This document shows positions 1 through 8,616 of a DNA stretch of 64,000 nucleotides, piece by piece. The position numbers were made by a program, and so were the translations under genes. The stretch comes from UBA1479 sp040216635 (GTDB lineage Bacteria > Pseudomonadota > Alphaproteobacteria > Rhodospirillales > Casp-alpha2): the NCBI GenBank assembly GCA_040216635.1, contig JAVJOU010000019.1, positions 1 to 64,000 on the forward strand, read 5' to 3'. The notes under the pieces are model-generated. The model did not search any database. It was not told the origin of the DNA and worked only from the letters and a program-made list of their open reading frames with translations. Numbering within the stretch: the stretch's first letter is position 1; the number at the start of each line of letters is the position of its first letter.

Positions 1-326
1 AAGTCCTTGGTGAAGGCCTTGGAGCCCTCAAGCTCCGCCCCCGCCGCCGTGGGCCCGAAAGATTTGATGCCGAGCTTGTCCAGCCGGTCCACCAACCCCG
101 CCACCAGGGGCGCTTCCGGTCCGACCACGACGAAATCGACGGCCTTTTCCTGAACGAAGGCGATCAGCGCGTCCAGGTCTTCGGCGTCCACATCCACGTT
201 CGTCGCAACCGCCGCCGTGCCCGCGTTACCGGGGGCGCAGAACAATTCCTTGCATTTGGGGGATTGGGCAATGGCCCAGCAAAGGGAATGTTCCCGCCCG
301 CCCGAGCCGACCACAAGCACCTTCAT
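1..326 (-). CDS. purD: Phosphoribosylamine-glycine ligase (GARS), N-terminal part, cut by the window edge
   Basis: PurD joins phosphoribosylamine and glycine using ATP, the second step of de novo purine synthesis in the cytosol. The first 108 codons are visible. They open with MKVLVVGSGGREHSLCWAI, the glycine-rich N-terminal motif of GARS, and continue with APGNAGTA and VVGPEAPLVAGLVD, both typical of the family. The full protein is normally about 420-430 residues, so about three quarters lies outside the window. The start is the ATG at 324-326. The gene diverges from xseA across about 100 bases. The family call is firm, but nothing can be said about the ATP-grasp domain. Confidence 0.93.
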   Translation of the reverse strand, partial: MKVLVVGSGGREHSLCWAIAQSPKCKELFCAPGNAGTAAVATNVDVDAEDLDALIAFVQEKAVDFVVVGPEAPLVAGLVDRLDKLGIKSFGPTAAGAELEGSKAFTKD

Positions 327-428
327 TTCGTCCCGATTCCTCCCGGTTCTTTTGCTTTGTCCGGCATCGGGATCGATTACCCCAGGCGCCGTATTGTTTC
401 CAGTCAACGGGCCTTGCATACTGCGCCC

Positions 429-1904
429 ATGAGCGACAATTCCAGCGGCACCGCGCAGAGTCAACCCGGCGAAACGGAGACCAGCCACAATCTGCCGGTC
501 TTCAGCGTTTCCGAGATTTCCCAGGCCGTCAAACGGGCGGTCGAGGACAACTTCCAATGGGTGCGAATCCGGGGCGAAATCTCGGGCTTCAAGCGCGCCG
601 CGTCGGGCCATCTGTACTTCGCCCTGAAAGACGCCGACGCCAATATCGACGGCGTGTGCTGGCGCGGCACGGCGGGCCGGCTAGGCATTGCCCCCGAAGA
701 CGGCATGGAAGTCATCGCCACGGGGCGGATCACGACCTATCCGGGCCGGTCCAAGTATCAGGTCGTGGTCGATCATATGGAACTGGCCGGTGAAGGCGCG
801 CTTCTGAAGCTTCTGGAAGACCGCCGCCGCAAGCTGGAGGCCGAGGGCCTGTTCGCGCCCGAGCGCAAACGCGATTTGCCCTATCTGCCGGACGTAATCG
901 GTGTCGTGACCTCGCCCACGGGGGCGGTGATCCGCGACATCCTGCACCGGATTTCCGACCGCTTTCCCGTTCATGTCCTGCTGTGGCCCGTGCTGGTCCA
1001 GGGCGAGGGCTCGGCCGAACAGGTCGCGGCCGCGGTGCGCGGGTTCGGCGCCATCGACGGAAGCGGCGATATCCCGCGCCCGGACCTGGTGATCGTGGCG
1101 CGCGGCGGCGGCAGCCTGGAAGACTTATGGGCCTTCAACGAGGAAACGGTCGTCCGCGCCATCGCCGAAAGCCCCATTCCGGTGATCTCGGCCGTGGGTC
1201 ATGAAACGGATACCACCCTGGCCGATTTCGCCGCCGACCGGCGCGCCCCCACGCCCACGGCGGCCGCCGAAATGGCCGTGCCCGTGCGCCTGGACCTGCT
1301 GGCCCATGTCATGGAAGACGGACAGCGCATCGCCGCCGCCGTCGCGCGCCTGTTGGCCGATCATCGCCGCCATCTGGATGCCACCGCCCGCGCCCTGCCC
1401 AATCCCGCGCGCATGCTGCAGGAACAGGCCCAGCGCCTGGACGATTGGACCGACCGGCTGGCCAATTCATTGGGCGGCGGGCTGGAACGGCGGCGCGCGC
1501 GCCTGACCTCCGCCGCGGCCGGCCTGACCCGGCCCGACAAGATCATCCAGATGGAAGCCCGCCGGCTGGGATCGGAAGCCCGCGCCCTCAAGGCCGCCGG
1601 CAAGACCGCCGTGGATCAGGCCCGCAACCGGCTGACCCAGGCGTCGGCCCTGTTGGAAAGCTATTCCTATCAGCGCGTGCTCGACCGGGGATTCGCCCTG
1701 GTGACCGACCCGTCCGGGGCCCCGGTGACCTCGGTCAAAGGTCTGAAAACAGGCGCGGCACTTGACCTGCGCCTTAAGGACGGCACGCGCCCGGTCACCG
1801 TTGCCGGAAACGGCCCGCAAAAGGCCGGCAAACCCAAGACAGCCCCCACGAAAGCCAAAACCGGCAAATCGGGTGGCGACGACCCGCAGGGAACACTTCT
1901 GTGA
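429..1904 (+). CDS. xseA: Exodeoxyribonuclease VII large subunit
   Basis: This is the catalytic large subunit of exonuclease VII, which together with XseB degrades single-stranded DNA into short oligonucleotides. The N-terminal 110 or so residues form the OB-fold (LPVFSVSEIS, WVRIRGEISGF, GHLYFALKD). The central nuclease region carries VVARGGGSLEDLWAFNEE near residue 221 and VGHETDTTLADFAADRRAPTP near residue 255. A long helical C-terminal half follows and ends in a lysine/proline-rich tail. I chose ATG 429 because the open frame upstream of it (from 264) overlaps purD and has no family similarity. The 491-residue length is normal. The stop overlaps the GTG of the M23 peptidase gene, so the two are probably translated together. 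Confidence 0.95.
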   Translation: MSDNSSGTAQSQPGETETSHNLPVFSVSEISQAVKRAVEDNFQWVRIRGEISGFKRAASGHLYFALKDADANIDGVCWRGTAGRLGIAPEDGMEVIATGRITTYPGRSKYQVVVDHMELAGEGALLKLLEDRRRKLEAEGLFAPERKRDLPYLPDVIGVVTSPTGAVIRDILHRISDRFPVHVLLWPVLVQGEGSAEQVAAAVRGFGAIDGSGDIPRPDLVIVARGGGSLEDLWAFNEETVVRAIAESPIPVISAVGHETDTTLADFAADRRAPTPTAAAEMAVPVRLDLLAHVMEDGQRIAAAVARLLADHRRHLDATARALPNPARMLQEQAQRLDDWTDRLANSLGGGLERRRARLTSAAAGLTRPDKIIQMEARRLGSEARALKAAGKTAVDQARNRLTQASALLESYSYQRVLDRGFALVTDPSGAPVTSVKGLKTGAALDLRLKDGTRPVTVAGNGPQKAGKPKTAPTKAKTGKSGGDDPQGTLL

Positions 1905-2725
1905 AACGGGTCCGGCTCGTCTTATGGATGGCCCTTGTGATCGTGGCGGCGGCCACACCGGCCCGGGCGCTGGATTTGACCGGCACCTTCACCCAGGGCG
2001 GGCTGATCACCGGCAAAGTTACTCCCGGCACCAAGCTGACGCTCGACGGCGCACCCGTCGCCCTGGCCCCTGACGGCCGCTTCATCATCGGCTTCGGCCG
2101 GGATGCCGGGGCCAAATCCGTCCTGCGGATCGCCCCCCCGGCAGGCAAGCCCCAGGTTCACGAGATTTCGGTCAAACCGCGCACCTACAAGGTGCAGCGC
2201 ATCGACGGTCTGCCCGACCGCAAGGTCACGCCGCGCGCGCCGGAAGACCTCGCCCGCATCAAAAGCGATATCCGCCAGATTGCGGCCGTGCGGGGGCGGA
2301 CGACGCTTGAAACCTTTTTCGATCGGGGTTTTGTCTGGCCGGTCGAAGGTCCCATTTCCGGCGTGTTCGGCAGCCAGCGCATTCTGAACGGCAAACCGCG
2401 CCGCCCGCACAACGGCGTCGATATCGCGGCCCCCACCGGCACGCCGGTCAAGGCCATGGGGGACGGCGTCGTCGCCCTGGTTCACCAGGACATGTTCTTC
2501 ACCGGTAAGACGGTGATGATCGACCACGGCCTCGGCCTGAGCTCGGTCTATATCCATATGAACGCGATCACGGTGCGGGACGGGGATTTCGTGACCAAGG
2601 GCGCGCAGATCGGCACCGTCGGCCAGACCGGCCGGGCCACCGGCCCGCATCTGCATTGGGGGGTCAGCTGGTTCAAGACCCATCTGGACCCGGCGTTGCT
2701 GGTCGACCCGCAAAAAGCCCGTTGA
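1901..2725 (+). CDS. M23 family (LytM-type) peptidase, exported
   Basis: A probable periplasmic cell-wall endopeptidase or LytM-domain regulator. The N-terminus has a signal peptide (KRVRLVLWMALVIVAAATPARA). A beta-rich segment of about 100 residues follows, then the LytM domain from about residue 145. Zinc-ligand motifs are present: H170 and D174 in HNGVD, and H250/H252 in HLHWG. All metal-binding positions therefore look intact, which argues for an active enzyme and against an EnvC/NlpD-type degenerate activator. The GTG start overlaps the xseA stop by four bases. Its substrate (peptidoglycan cross-bridge or stem peptide) cannot be read from sequence. Confidence 0.88.
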   Translation: MKRVRLVLWMALVIVAAATPARALDLTGTFTQGGLITGKVTPGTKLTLDGAPVALAPDGRFIIGFGRDAGAKSVLRIAPPAGKPQVHEISVKPRTYKVQRIDGLPDRKVTPRAPEDLARIKSDIRQIAAVRGRTTLETFFDRGFVWPVEGPISGVFGSQRILNGKPRRPHNGVDIAAPTGTPVKAMGDGVVALVHQDMFFTGKTVMIDHGLGLSSVYIHMNAITVRDGDFVTKGAQIGTVGQTGRATGPHLHWGVSWFKTHLDPALLVDPQKAR

Positions 2726-2732
2726 CCGACGT

Positions 2733-3638
2733 CTATTCCCCGCCGTTGGGCCAACGGTTATGCAGCCACAGCCATTGTTCCGGCGTCTCGCGCACCCATT
2801 GTTCGACTTGTTCGTTGACCTGCGTCATCGCCGCCTGAACATCGGCCTTGTGATCGCCGGTCTTCTGAAACCGCATCGGCGGCAGGGCCGTCATCTTGAA
2901 ACGCGCGCCCTTCAGCCGCGTGACCCGGGCGGCGACCACCGGGCAGTCGTGACGCAGGGCCAATTCGGCCAGGGCCGGGGCGGTCATGGCCGGGCGGCCG
3001 AAGAACGGCACGGGGATGCCGTCGTTCATTTTCTGGTCGACCAGCATGGCCAGATGGCTGCCGGTACGGAACGTATTGAGCAGCTGACGCACCCCTTGCG
3101 GGCCCTTGGGGATCAAGGCGCCCTCGACCGCGGCGCGGCCGTGGCGGTACAGCCATTCGACCATGCGGTTATTGGCTTCGCGGTAGACCCGGTCCAACGG
3201 CAGGCCCCGCTGTGTGGCACCCAGGGCCAGAACTTCCCAATTACCGATATGGGCGGAATAGAAAATGCCCGGCGCGTGGTCGTCGCGCAGCTGATCGACA
3301 TATTCCACGCCTTCGACCGTAACGCGGTCGTTTTCCGCATAAACGTCGATTTCCTGCAAATGCGGGAATTCGGCGGCCACCCGGCCCAGGTTGTCCCACA
3401 TGCCGCAAACGATGCGTTCCATTTCGCCCACGGGCATGTCGGGGAAGGCCGCCCGCAGGTTGCGGCGCGCCCGTTCGGTGATGCGCAGACGCGGGCCTAT
3501 GGTTCGGGCAAGCAGCCCGCCCAGCGCCGATGCCCAATCCAGCGGCAGGATGCGAAAGAACATATAGACGGCAAACGCTCCCGCCGCCTGGACGGGATGT
3601 ATGACGAACTTGTTCAGGGAATGCGGCGCATGGGCCAT
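2733..3638 (-). CDS. lpxL: Lipid A biosynthesis lauroyl/myristoyl acyltransferase (LpxL/HtrB family)
   Basis: Inner-membrane enzyme that transfers a secondary acyl chain from acyl-ACP to Kdo-lipid IVA. The HX4(D/E) catalytic motif is H130-IGNW-E135, followed by conserved basic patches (REANNRMVEWLYRHGRAA, LVDQKMNDGIPVPFFGRPA). One hydrophobic N-terminal segment (AAGAFAVYMFFRILPLDWASAL) fits membrane anchoring. The length of 301 residues is normal. It is the last gene of the minus-strand lipid A operon, 15 bases after lpxK. Whether it adds laurate, myristate or another chain cannot be told from the sequence. Confidence 0.88.
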   Translation of the reverse strand: MAHAPHSLNKFVIHPVQAAGAFAVYMFFRILPLDWASALGGLLARTIGPRLRITERARRNLRAAFPDMPVGEMERIVCGMWDNLGRVAAEFPHLQEIDVYAENDRVTVEGVEYVDQLRDDHAPGIFYSAHIGNWEVLALGATQRGLPLDRVYREANNRMVEWLYRHGRAAVEGALIPKGPQGVRQLLNTFRTGSHLAMLVDQKMNDGIPVPFFGRPAMTAPALAELALRHDCPVVAARVTRLKGARFKMTALPPMRFQKTGDHKADVQAAMTQVNEQVEQWVRETPEQWLWLHNRWPNGGE

Positions 3639-3653
3639 GAAAACGCAGCCAGA

Positions 3654-4643
3654 TCAGGTTTCGAGGGGTGCCAACAAACGGTCGAAGGCCGCTTCGTCGT
3701 CCCATTCAAGGGTGATTGTCAAGACCCCAATCCCGTCGCGCCGGTCTTCGGGAAGGCGAACCCAGTCCTTTTCCGTGGTCAGCAGGTGTGCCTTGAGATC
3801 CTCCGCCCGGCGCTGCAGAGCATCGATTTCCGTGGCGGAATAGGCGTGATGGTCGGGAAACGCCTGTGTTCCGGCAAGGCGGCAGCCATGGTCCCGCAGG
3901 GTTTGAAAAAATTTGTCCGGCTGGCCGATCCCGGCGAAAGCAAGCCCCAGAGATCCGGCAAAATCATCGATCTCGGCCCCCGGGCGGACCCGCCCTGCCC
4001 CCAAAGACAAGCCGGCGGGACCGAACCGCCGAGCGGCATCGGCAACCCCCCAGGCGTCCGGCCCGAGAATAACCAACCCATCGGCCCGGGCCAGTCCCGC
4101 CGCGACGGTTTCGCGCAAGGGCCCCGCCGGGATCATGAAGCCGTTGCCGAAACCGAACCGTCCGTCCGCGACAACCAGAGACACGGTTTTCACCAAAGAC
4201 GGGTCCTGAAACCCGTCATCCAAAATCAAAACCCCGGCCCCGTCCTGAATCGCGGCCCGCGCGGCCTGGGGCCGGTCGCTGCCGACCCAGACGGGCACTG
4301 TTGCCGCCATCATCAAAGGCTCGTCCCCGACGTCCGCCGCACTGTCCTGTTCCTTGCTCACACACCGGGGGGCATCGCCCTGAACACCGCCGTATCCCCG
4401 GCTGATCACATGGGGCTTCAAGCCTTTTGCCGACAGGCGGCGCGCGATGTCGAGCACGACCGGTGTTTTCCCGGCCCCGCCGGCGGTCAGATTGCCGACA
4501 CAGATAACCGGCACCCCCGGATCGAAAGGTGTCCTGCGGCGCTGCCGCAATGCCGTCGCCCAGCCATAGACCAGGCCCAGTGGCGACAGCACGGCCCCCA
4601 GGGCCGACTTGCCGGGCGCATACCAGAACCCCGGCGCCTTCAT
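3654..4643 (-). CDS. lpxK: Tetraacyldisaccharide 4'-kinase
   Basis: LpxK phosphorylates the 4' position of the lipid A disaccharide at the cytoplasmic face of the inner membrane. An N-terminal hydrophobic helix (GAVLSPLGLVYGWATAL) is followed by VICVGNLTAGGAGKTPVV, with the P-loop at residues 54-61. Further family motifs are HVISRGYGG, DVGDEPLM and VLILDDGFQDPSL. The length of 329 residues matches the family. It overlaps waaA by four bases (ATGA-type), so the two are translationally coupled. The neighbours msbA, waaA and lpxL are all lipid A genes. Confidence 0.95.
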   Translation of the reverse strand: MKAPGFWYAPGKSALGAVLSPLGLVYGWATALRQRRRTPFDPGVPVICVGNLTAGGAGKTPVVLDIARRLSAKGLKPHVISRGYGGVQGDAPRCVSKEQDSAADVGDEPLMMAATVPVWVGSDRPQAARAAIQDGAGVLILDDGFQDPSLVKTVSLVVADGRFGFGNGFMIPAGPLRETVAAGLARADGLVILGPDAWGVADAARRFGPAGLSLGAGRVRPGAEIDDFAGSLGLAFAGIGQPDKFFQTLRDHGCRLAGTQAFPDHHAYSATEIDALQRRAEDLKAHLLTTEKDWVRLPEDRRDGIGVLTITLEWDDEAAFDRLLAPLET

Positions 4644-5926
4644 CCTGCCCCCCCGCCGCTGTGCAGACCTTTCAGATAGGGCGCCAATTCATCCATCAAA
4701 CGGTCGATCACCCCGGCCTCGGCCCGGGCGAAGGCCTGGGCCTGAGCCGCCAGGTGATCCGCTTGGGCGGGATCGGCCAGCAAGCGGCCGACGGCATCGC
4801 CAAGGGCCGCTCCATTCTCGACCAGCAATGAAGCGCCGGCTTCGGCCATGCGGGCACTCATGTCCTGGAAGTTGTTCATGCGCGGGCCGTGAAGCACCGC
4901 GCAATCCAGGCGTGCCGGCTCCAGCAAATTCTGCCCGCCCTCGGCGGTCAGGGATTTGCCCATGAACACCACCGGCGCCAAGGTGAAGAACAATCCCAAT
5001 TCGCCCATGGTATCGGCGATATAGATATCCGTCGCCGCATCGGGCATGGCGCCCGTGGACCGGCGCTTGACCCGTGCCCCCTGGGCCGTCAGGTCACCCG
5101 CGATTTCGCCGCCCCGGCCGGGATGACGGGGGACGATGACGGTCAGCAATCCCGGATGCCGTGCGGCCAGATCGCGGTGAACCCGCCAGGCGACGTCTTC
5201 TTCACCGGCCCAGGTGCTGGCCGCCAGCCAGACCGGCCGGCCCTGGATCGTGGACTTGAGATCGGCAAGCCTGTCTGCGTCTACGGGCAGCGGGGCCGCC
5301 GCGAACTTGAGATTTCCCACGGAACGGGCCCCCGAAGCCCCCAATGCCGCCAAGCGTTCGGCGTCGCCTTCCGTCTGACCCAGGCAAAGCGTGAACCCGC
5401 CCAGCATTCCGGCGATGAACCCCGGCACACGCGACCAACCCTTGAACGAGCCCGCCGATATACGGCCGTTGACCAAAATCAGGGGATTGCCTTGGGCTGC
5501 CGTTTCGGTGATCAGATTGGGCCAGAATTCCGATTCCGCCCAAAGCGTCAAATCCGGCCGCCAATGGTTCAGAAAGCGCCGCACATAACCCAGGCGGTCG
5601 ACCGGCACGAACTGATGCACCACCCCCGCCGGCAGGCGTTCCGCCAGCATCCGGGCCGAGGTCACGGTGCCCGTGGTCACCAGAATGTGCACCCCGGGCA
5701 CGGCCTCGCGCAGCCGGTCGATCAGCACCAGAAGCGACATCGCCTCGCCCACGCTGGCACCGTGCACCCAGATCAAGGGACCGTCCGGCCGCGCCAGAGC
5801 AGCAAAACCCAGGCGTTCATTGAAGCGATGGGGATCTTCCTTCCCGGCCTTGATGCGCCGGCCCAGATAAACCTGGATCAGGGGGGCGCCCAGAGTCGTG
5901 ATCGCACGATAAAGGCCCAGCATCAC
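4640..5926 (-). CDS. waaA: 3-deoxy-D-manno-octulosonic acid (Kdo) transferase
   Basis: A GT30 glycosyltransferase that adds Kdo from CMP-Kdo to lipid IVA. The N-terminal half has a membrane-proximal segment and WVHGASVGEAMSLLVLIDRL, the conserved SVGE acceptor-side motif. The C-terminal half shows HPGRGGEIAGDL, YIADTMGELGLFFTLAPVVF and MGKSLTAEGGQNLLEPA, which are standard WaaA nucleotide-binding motifs. The length of 428 residues is normal. It overlaps lpxK at its end and the DUF374 gene at its start by four bases each, so it sits in the middle of a tightly coupled operon. The number of Kdo residues added is not predictable. Confidence 0.94.
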   Translation of the reverse strand: MMLGLYRAITTLGAPLIQVYLGRRIKAGKEDPHRFNERLGFAALARPDGPLIWVHGASVGEAMSLLVLIDRLREAVPGVHILVTTGTVTSARMLAERLPAGVVHQFVPVDRLGYVRRFLNHWRPDLTLWAESEFWPNLITETAAQGNPLILVNGRISAGSFKGWSRVPGFIAGMLGGFTLCLGQTEGDAERLAALGASGARSVGNLKFAAAPLPVDADRLADLKSTIQGRPVWLAASTWAGEEDVAWRVHRDLAARHPGLLTVIVPRHPGRGGEIAGDLTAQGARVKRRSTGAMPDAATDIYIADTMGELGLFFTLAPVVFMGKSLTAEGGQNLLEPARLDCAVLHGPRMNNFQDMSARMAEAGASLLVENGAALGDAVGRLLADPAQADHLAAQAQAFARAEAGVIDRLMDELAPYLKGLHSGGGAG

Positions 5927-6657
5927 GGCACTTCCTCCGCCCCGGCGGCGGGCCTCGTCGCCTCTGCCGGTGCCACCAGGTCCCGCCCGGTCAGGCGGTC
6001 GGCCTCGGCCGTGATGTCGTTCAACGCCGTTTCCACACGGGCGCGGGCGGTTTCCAATTCATCCGCCTTTGCGTCGCGGGGCACCTCGATGGGATCGCCC
6101 CAGACGATCACGCCGCGCCCGAACGGCCAGGCAACCAAAAACCGGTCCCAGCTTCGCAGCACCCGCCCCCGCCTTGCCCCGAAGGTCGCCGGGATGATCG
6201 GCGCGCCCGAAAGCCGCGCCAGGGCCACGGCGCCGTCCGTCGCCCGCATGCGGGGGCCGCGCGGACCGTCCGGTGTGATGCCGACGCAATCGCCTGCTTT
6301 CAACGCCTTGACCATGGCACGCAGGGCCTGGGCCCCCCCCCGGGACGAGGACCCGGCAACCGTCCGAATGCCGAAATGTCCCACCGTGCGGGCGATGATC
6401 TGGCCGTCCCGATGTTGCGAAATCAGCATGTGGATGTTCCGGTTCCGGGGCCAGCAATGGGGCATCATCAATAATCGGCCATGCCAAAAACACAGGATGA
6501 AGGGCTTGCCCTGGGCCCAATGGTCGCGGGCCGCGTCACCGCCGACGACTTGCCAGCGCCCCGTGGCGTAGACCATGCGGATATATAACGATCCCAGCCA
6601 GCACAACACCCGCCGCAGTCCGTCGCTTTTCAGGATCCGTTTCAGCATCGTCGCCAC
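5923..6657 (-). CDS. Lysophospholipid acyltransferase family protein (DUF374)
   Basis: Contains the acyltransferase-like core with FILCFWHGRLLMMPHCW (the conserved His of the HX4D-like region), LISQHRDGQIIARTVGHFG and CVGITPDGPRGPRM. The TPDGPRGP motif defines DUF374. One N-terminal hydrophobic stretch (VLCWLGSLYIRMVYAT) suggests membrane association. Members of this family commonly sit beside waaA and lpxK in alphaproteobacteria, and their exact substrate is not settled. It is expected to act on a lipid or lipid A intermediate. The 244-residue length is typical, and it overlaps waaA by four bases. Confidence 0.85.
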   Translation of the reverse strand: MATMLKRILKSDGLRRVLCWLGSLYIRMVYATGRWQVVGGDAARDHWAQGKPFILCFWHGRLLMMPHCWPRNRNIHMLISQHRDGQIIARTVGHFGIRTVAGSSSRGGAQALRAMVKALKAGDCVGITPDGPRGPRMRATDGAVALARLSGAPIIPATFGARRGRVLRSWDRFLVAWPFGRGVIVWGDPIEVPRDAKADELETARARVETALNDITAEADRLTGRDLVAPAEATRPAAGAEEVP

Positions 6658-6677
6658 AGGACCGCCGCCGACCGCGG

Positions 6678-8552
6678 TCAGCGTCCCGCTGCCTGGCGGG
6701 CGCCGCCGGACGGGCCCTTGGGAGCTTCGGCGGCGAACTGCAATTCATAAAGGTGTTTGTAATGCCCGCCCTTGGCCAGAAGTTCCGCATGACTGCCCTG
6801 TTCCATGATCCGGCCGTTGATGATCACGCAAATCTTGTCGGCGCGGACGACGGTCGACAGCCGGTGGGCGATGACCAGCGTGGTGCGGTCGGTCATCAGG
6901 GTATCCAGCGCCGCCTGCACCTGGCGTTCCGATTCCGTGTCGAGCGCCGAGGTCGCTTCGTCCAACAGAAGGATCGGCGCGTTCTTCAGCATCGCCCGCG
7001 CAATGGCAAGGCGTTGGCGCTGGCCGCCGGAAAGCTTCACGCCCTGCTCGCCCACCATCGTGTCGTATCCATCGGGCAGGGCCGCAATGAACTCATGGGC
7101 CGCCGCATTCTTGGCCGCATCCACGATGTCCTGTTCGGATGCCCCGGCCCGGCCATAGGCGATATTGGCACGGATGGTGTCGTCGAACAGGGTGACTTCC
7201 TGACTGACCAGGGCCAAGGCACCGCGCAATGACGCAAAGGTCAGATCGCGCACGTCCTCGCCATCGACCAGGACCGCCCCCTCGGCGACTTCATAGAACC
7301 GAGGGATCAGATTAAGGACCGTCGACTTGCCCGCCCCCGACGGCCCGACAAGCGCCACAGTCTTGCCCGCCGGAACGGTCAGGTTCATGTCGCTCAACGT
7401 CTGCTGATCTGGCACATAGGCGAAGTCGACGTTCTTGAATTCGATTTCACCCCGCACCGGTTGGGCCAATTCGCGGGCATCGGGGGTTTCCTGGATACCC
7501 GGTTCCATGTCGAGCATCTGGAACAGCCGGTCCGCGCCGGCCAGGCCCTGCTGCAACGACGCATTCAGATTGGCCAGCCGCTTCATGGGCTCGTAAGCCA
7601 GAAGCAGCGCTGTGATGAAGGAAAAGAACGACCCGGCATCCGTTTCACCGCCGATCACCCGGTAGCCGCCGTAAAACACGACAACGCCCACGGCGAACCC
7701 GCCCAGGGTTTCCATGATCGGACTGGAGAGAGCCCGGGTGCGTTCGGCCTTCATGTTGAGCGCGAACACCCGCTCCACGATTTCGCCGACGCGGGCCCGC
7801 TCGTATGCCTCCATGGAATAGGCCTTGACCACGCGGATGCCCTGGATGGTCTGTTCCAACAAGGTCGTGAACAATCCCATTTCGCGCTGAGTATTGGCCG
7901 AAACCTTGCGCATGCGCTTGCCCAGCTTGACGATCGGCAGCAAGGCAACGGGGAAAACGAAGAACGCGATCAACGCCAGCTGCCAGTCCTGATAGAAGGT
8001 CACGCCGATCAGCCCGATCAGGGTCAATGTGTCCTTGCCGAGCGAGACCCAGGCGTTGGAAACCGCCCCGCGCATCTGATTGATGTCGACCAGGAAACGG
8101 GAAATCAGGCCGCCCGTGTTGGAATCCTGGAAGAATTTCACGTCCATGCGCGACAGCTTGTCGAACAGGCGGTTCTGATTGTCGGTGACAATGCGCAGCC
8201 CCACATAGGCCATCAGGGTCGCCTGGCCGTAATTGGCCAATCCCTTGACGACGAACACGCCAAACACGGCCAGTCCCACGGGCATCAGCATATGTTCGTT
8301 GCGGTCAACGAAGATGTCGTTGACCACCGGCTCCATCAGCCAGGCGCTGGCCGCCGTGGCCGTGGCCATCAGCGCCATGCAGACCAGCGCCGCCGCGAAC
8401 CAGCGTCCGTAACCGCGCATGCTTTCCCGAAGCAGCCGCCCCAGCAGACTTGCCGTGGTCGCATGCGCAGGAGGGTGAGTTTCAATGGCGGACGCCACGG
8501 GCCTTGGGTCCTTCCGAAGACGCTTCAGGAATTGTGGCGGACCTTTTACCAC
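6678..8552 (-). CDS. msbA: ABC transporter, permease/ATP-binding fusion, MsbA-like lipid A flippase
   Basis: A half-transporter of 624 residues: a six-helix transmembrane domain (about residues 55-345) and an ATPase domain. The ATPase carries Walker A GPSGAGKST near residue 403, signature LSGGQRQRLAIARAM near 505, Walker B ILLLDEATSALD near 525 and the switch His in VIAHRLSTV. An extra N-terminal stretch of about 45 residues rich in basic residues and Pro/Ala precedes the first helix. The true start could be further in, for instance the Met of SMRGYGRW. It leads the minus-strand operon with waaA, lpxK and lpxL, so flipping of lipid A precursors is the best reading. Other exported lipids cannot be excluded. 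Confidence 0.88.
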   Translation of the reverse strand: MVKGPPQFLKRLRKDPRPVASAIETHPPAHATTASLLGRLLRESMRGYGRWFAAALVCMALMATATAASAWLMEPVVNDIFVDRNEHMLMPVGLAVFGVFVVKGLANYGQATLMAYVGLRIVTDNQNRLFDKLSRMDVKFFQDSNTGGLISRFLVDINQMRGAVSNAWVSLGKDTLTLIGLIGVTFYQDWQLALIAFFVFPVALLPIVKLGKRMRKVSANTQREMGLFTTLLEQTIQGIRVVKAYSMEAYERARVGEIVERVFALNMKAERTRALSSPIMETLGGFAVGVVVFYGGYRVIGGETDAGSFFSFITALLLAYEPMKRLANLNASLQQGLAGADRLFQMLDMEPGIQETPDARELAQPVRGEIEFKNVDFAYVPDQQTLSDMNLTVPAGKTVALVGPSGAGKSTVLNLIPRFYEVAEGAVLVDGEDVRDLTFASLRGALALVSQEVTLFDDTIRANIAYGRAGASEQDIVDAAKNAAAHEFIAALPDGYDTMVGEQGVKLSGGQRQRLAIARAMLKNAPILLLDEATSALDTESERQVQAALDTLMTDRTTLVIAHRLSTVVRADKICVIINGRIMEQGSHAELLAKGGHYKHLYELQFAAEAPKGPSGGARQAAGR

Positions 8553-8616
8553 GTAGCCTTGGAAAGGCCAAGAATCCCGCGTGATTTCAGGGATTTATGA
8601 GCGAGTTCTAAAGGCC

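Noticed and set aside
2760..4679. A 639-codon plus-strand open frame across lpxL and lpxK
   Set aside because: It is antisense to two clear lipid A genes, has low-complexity Arg/Gly/Gln-rich content and no recognisable motif. It is a GC-rich shadow frame.
4889..6571. A 560-codon plus-strand frame across waaA and the DUF374 gene
   Set aside because: It runs antisense to well-supported genes with diagnostic motifs and has shadow-like composition.
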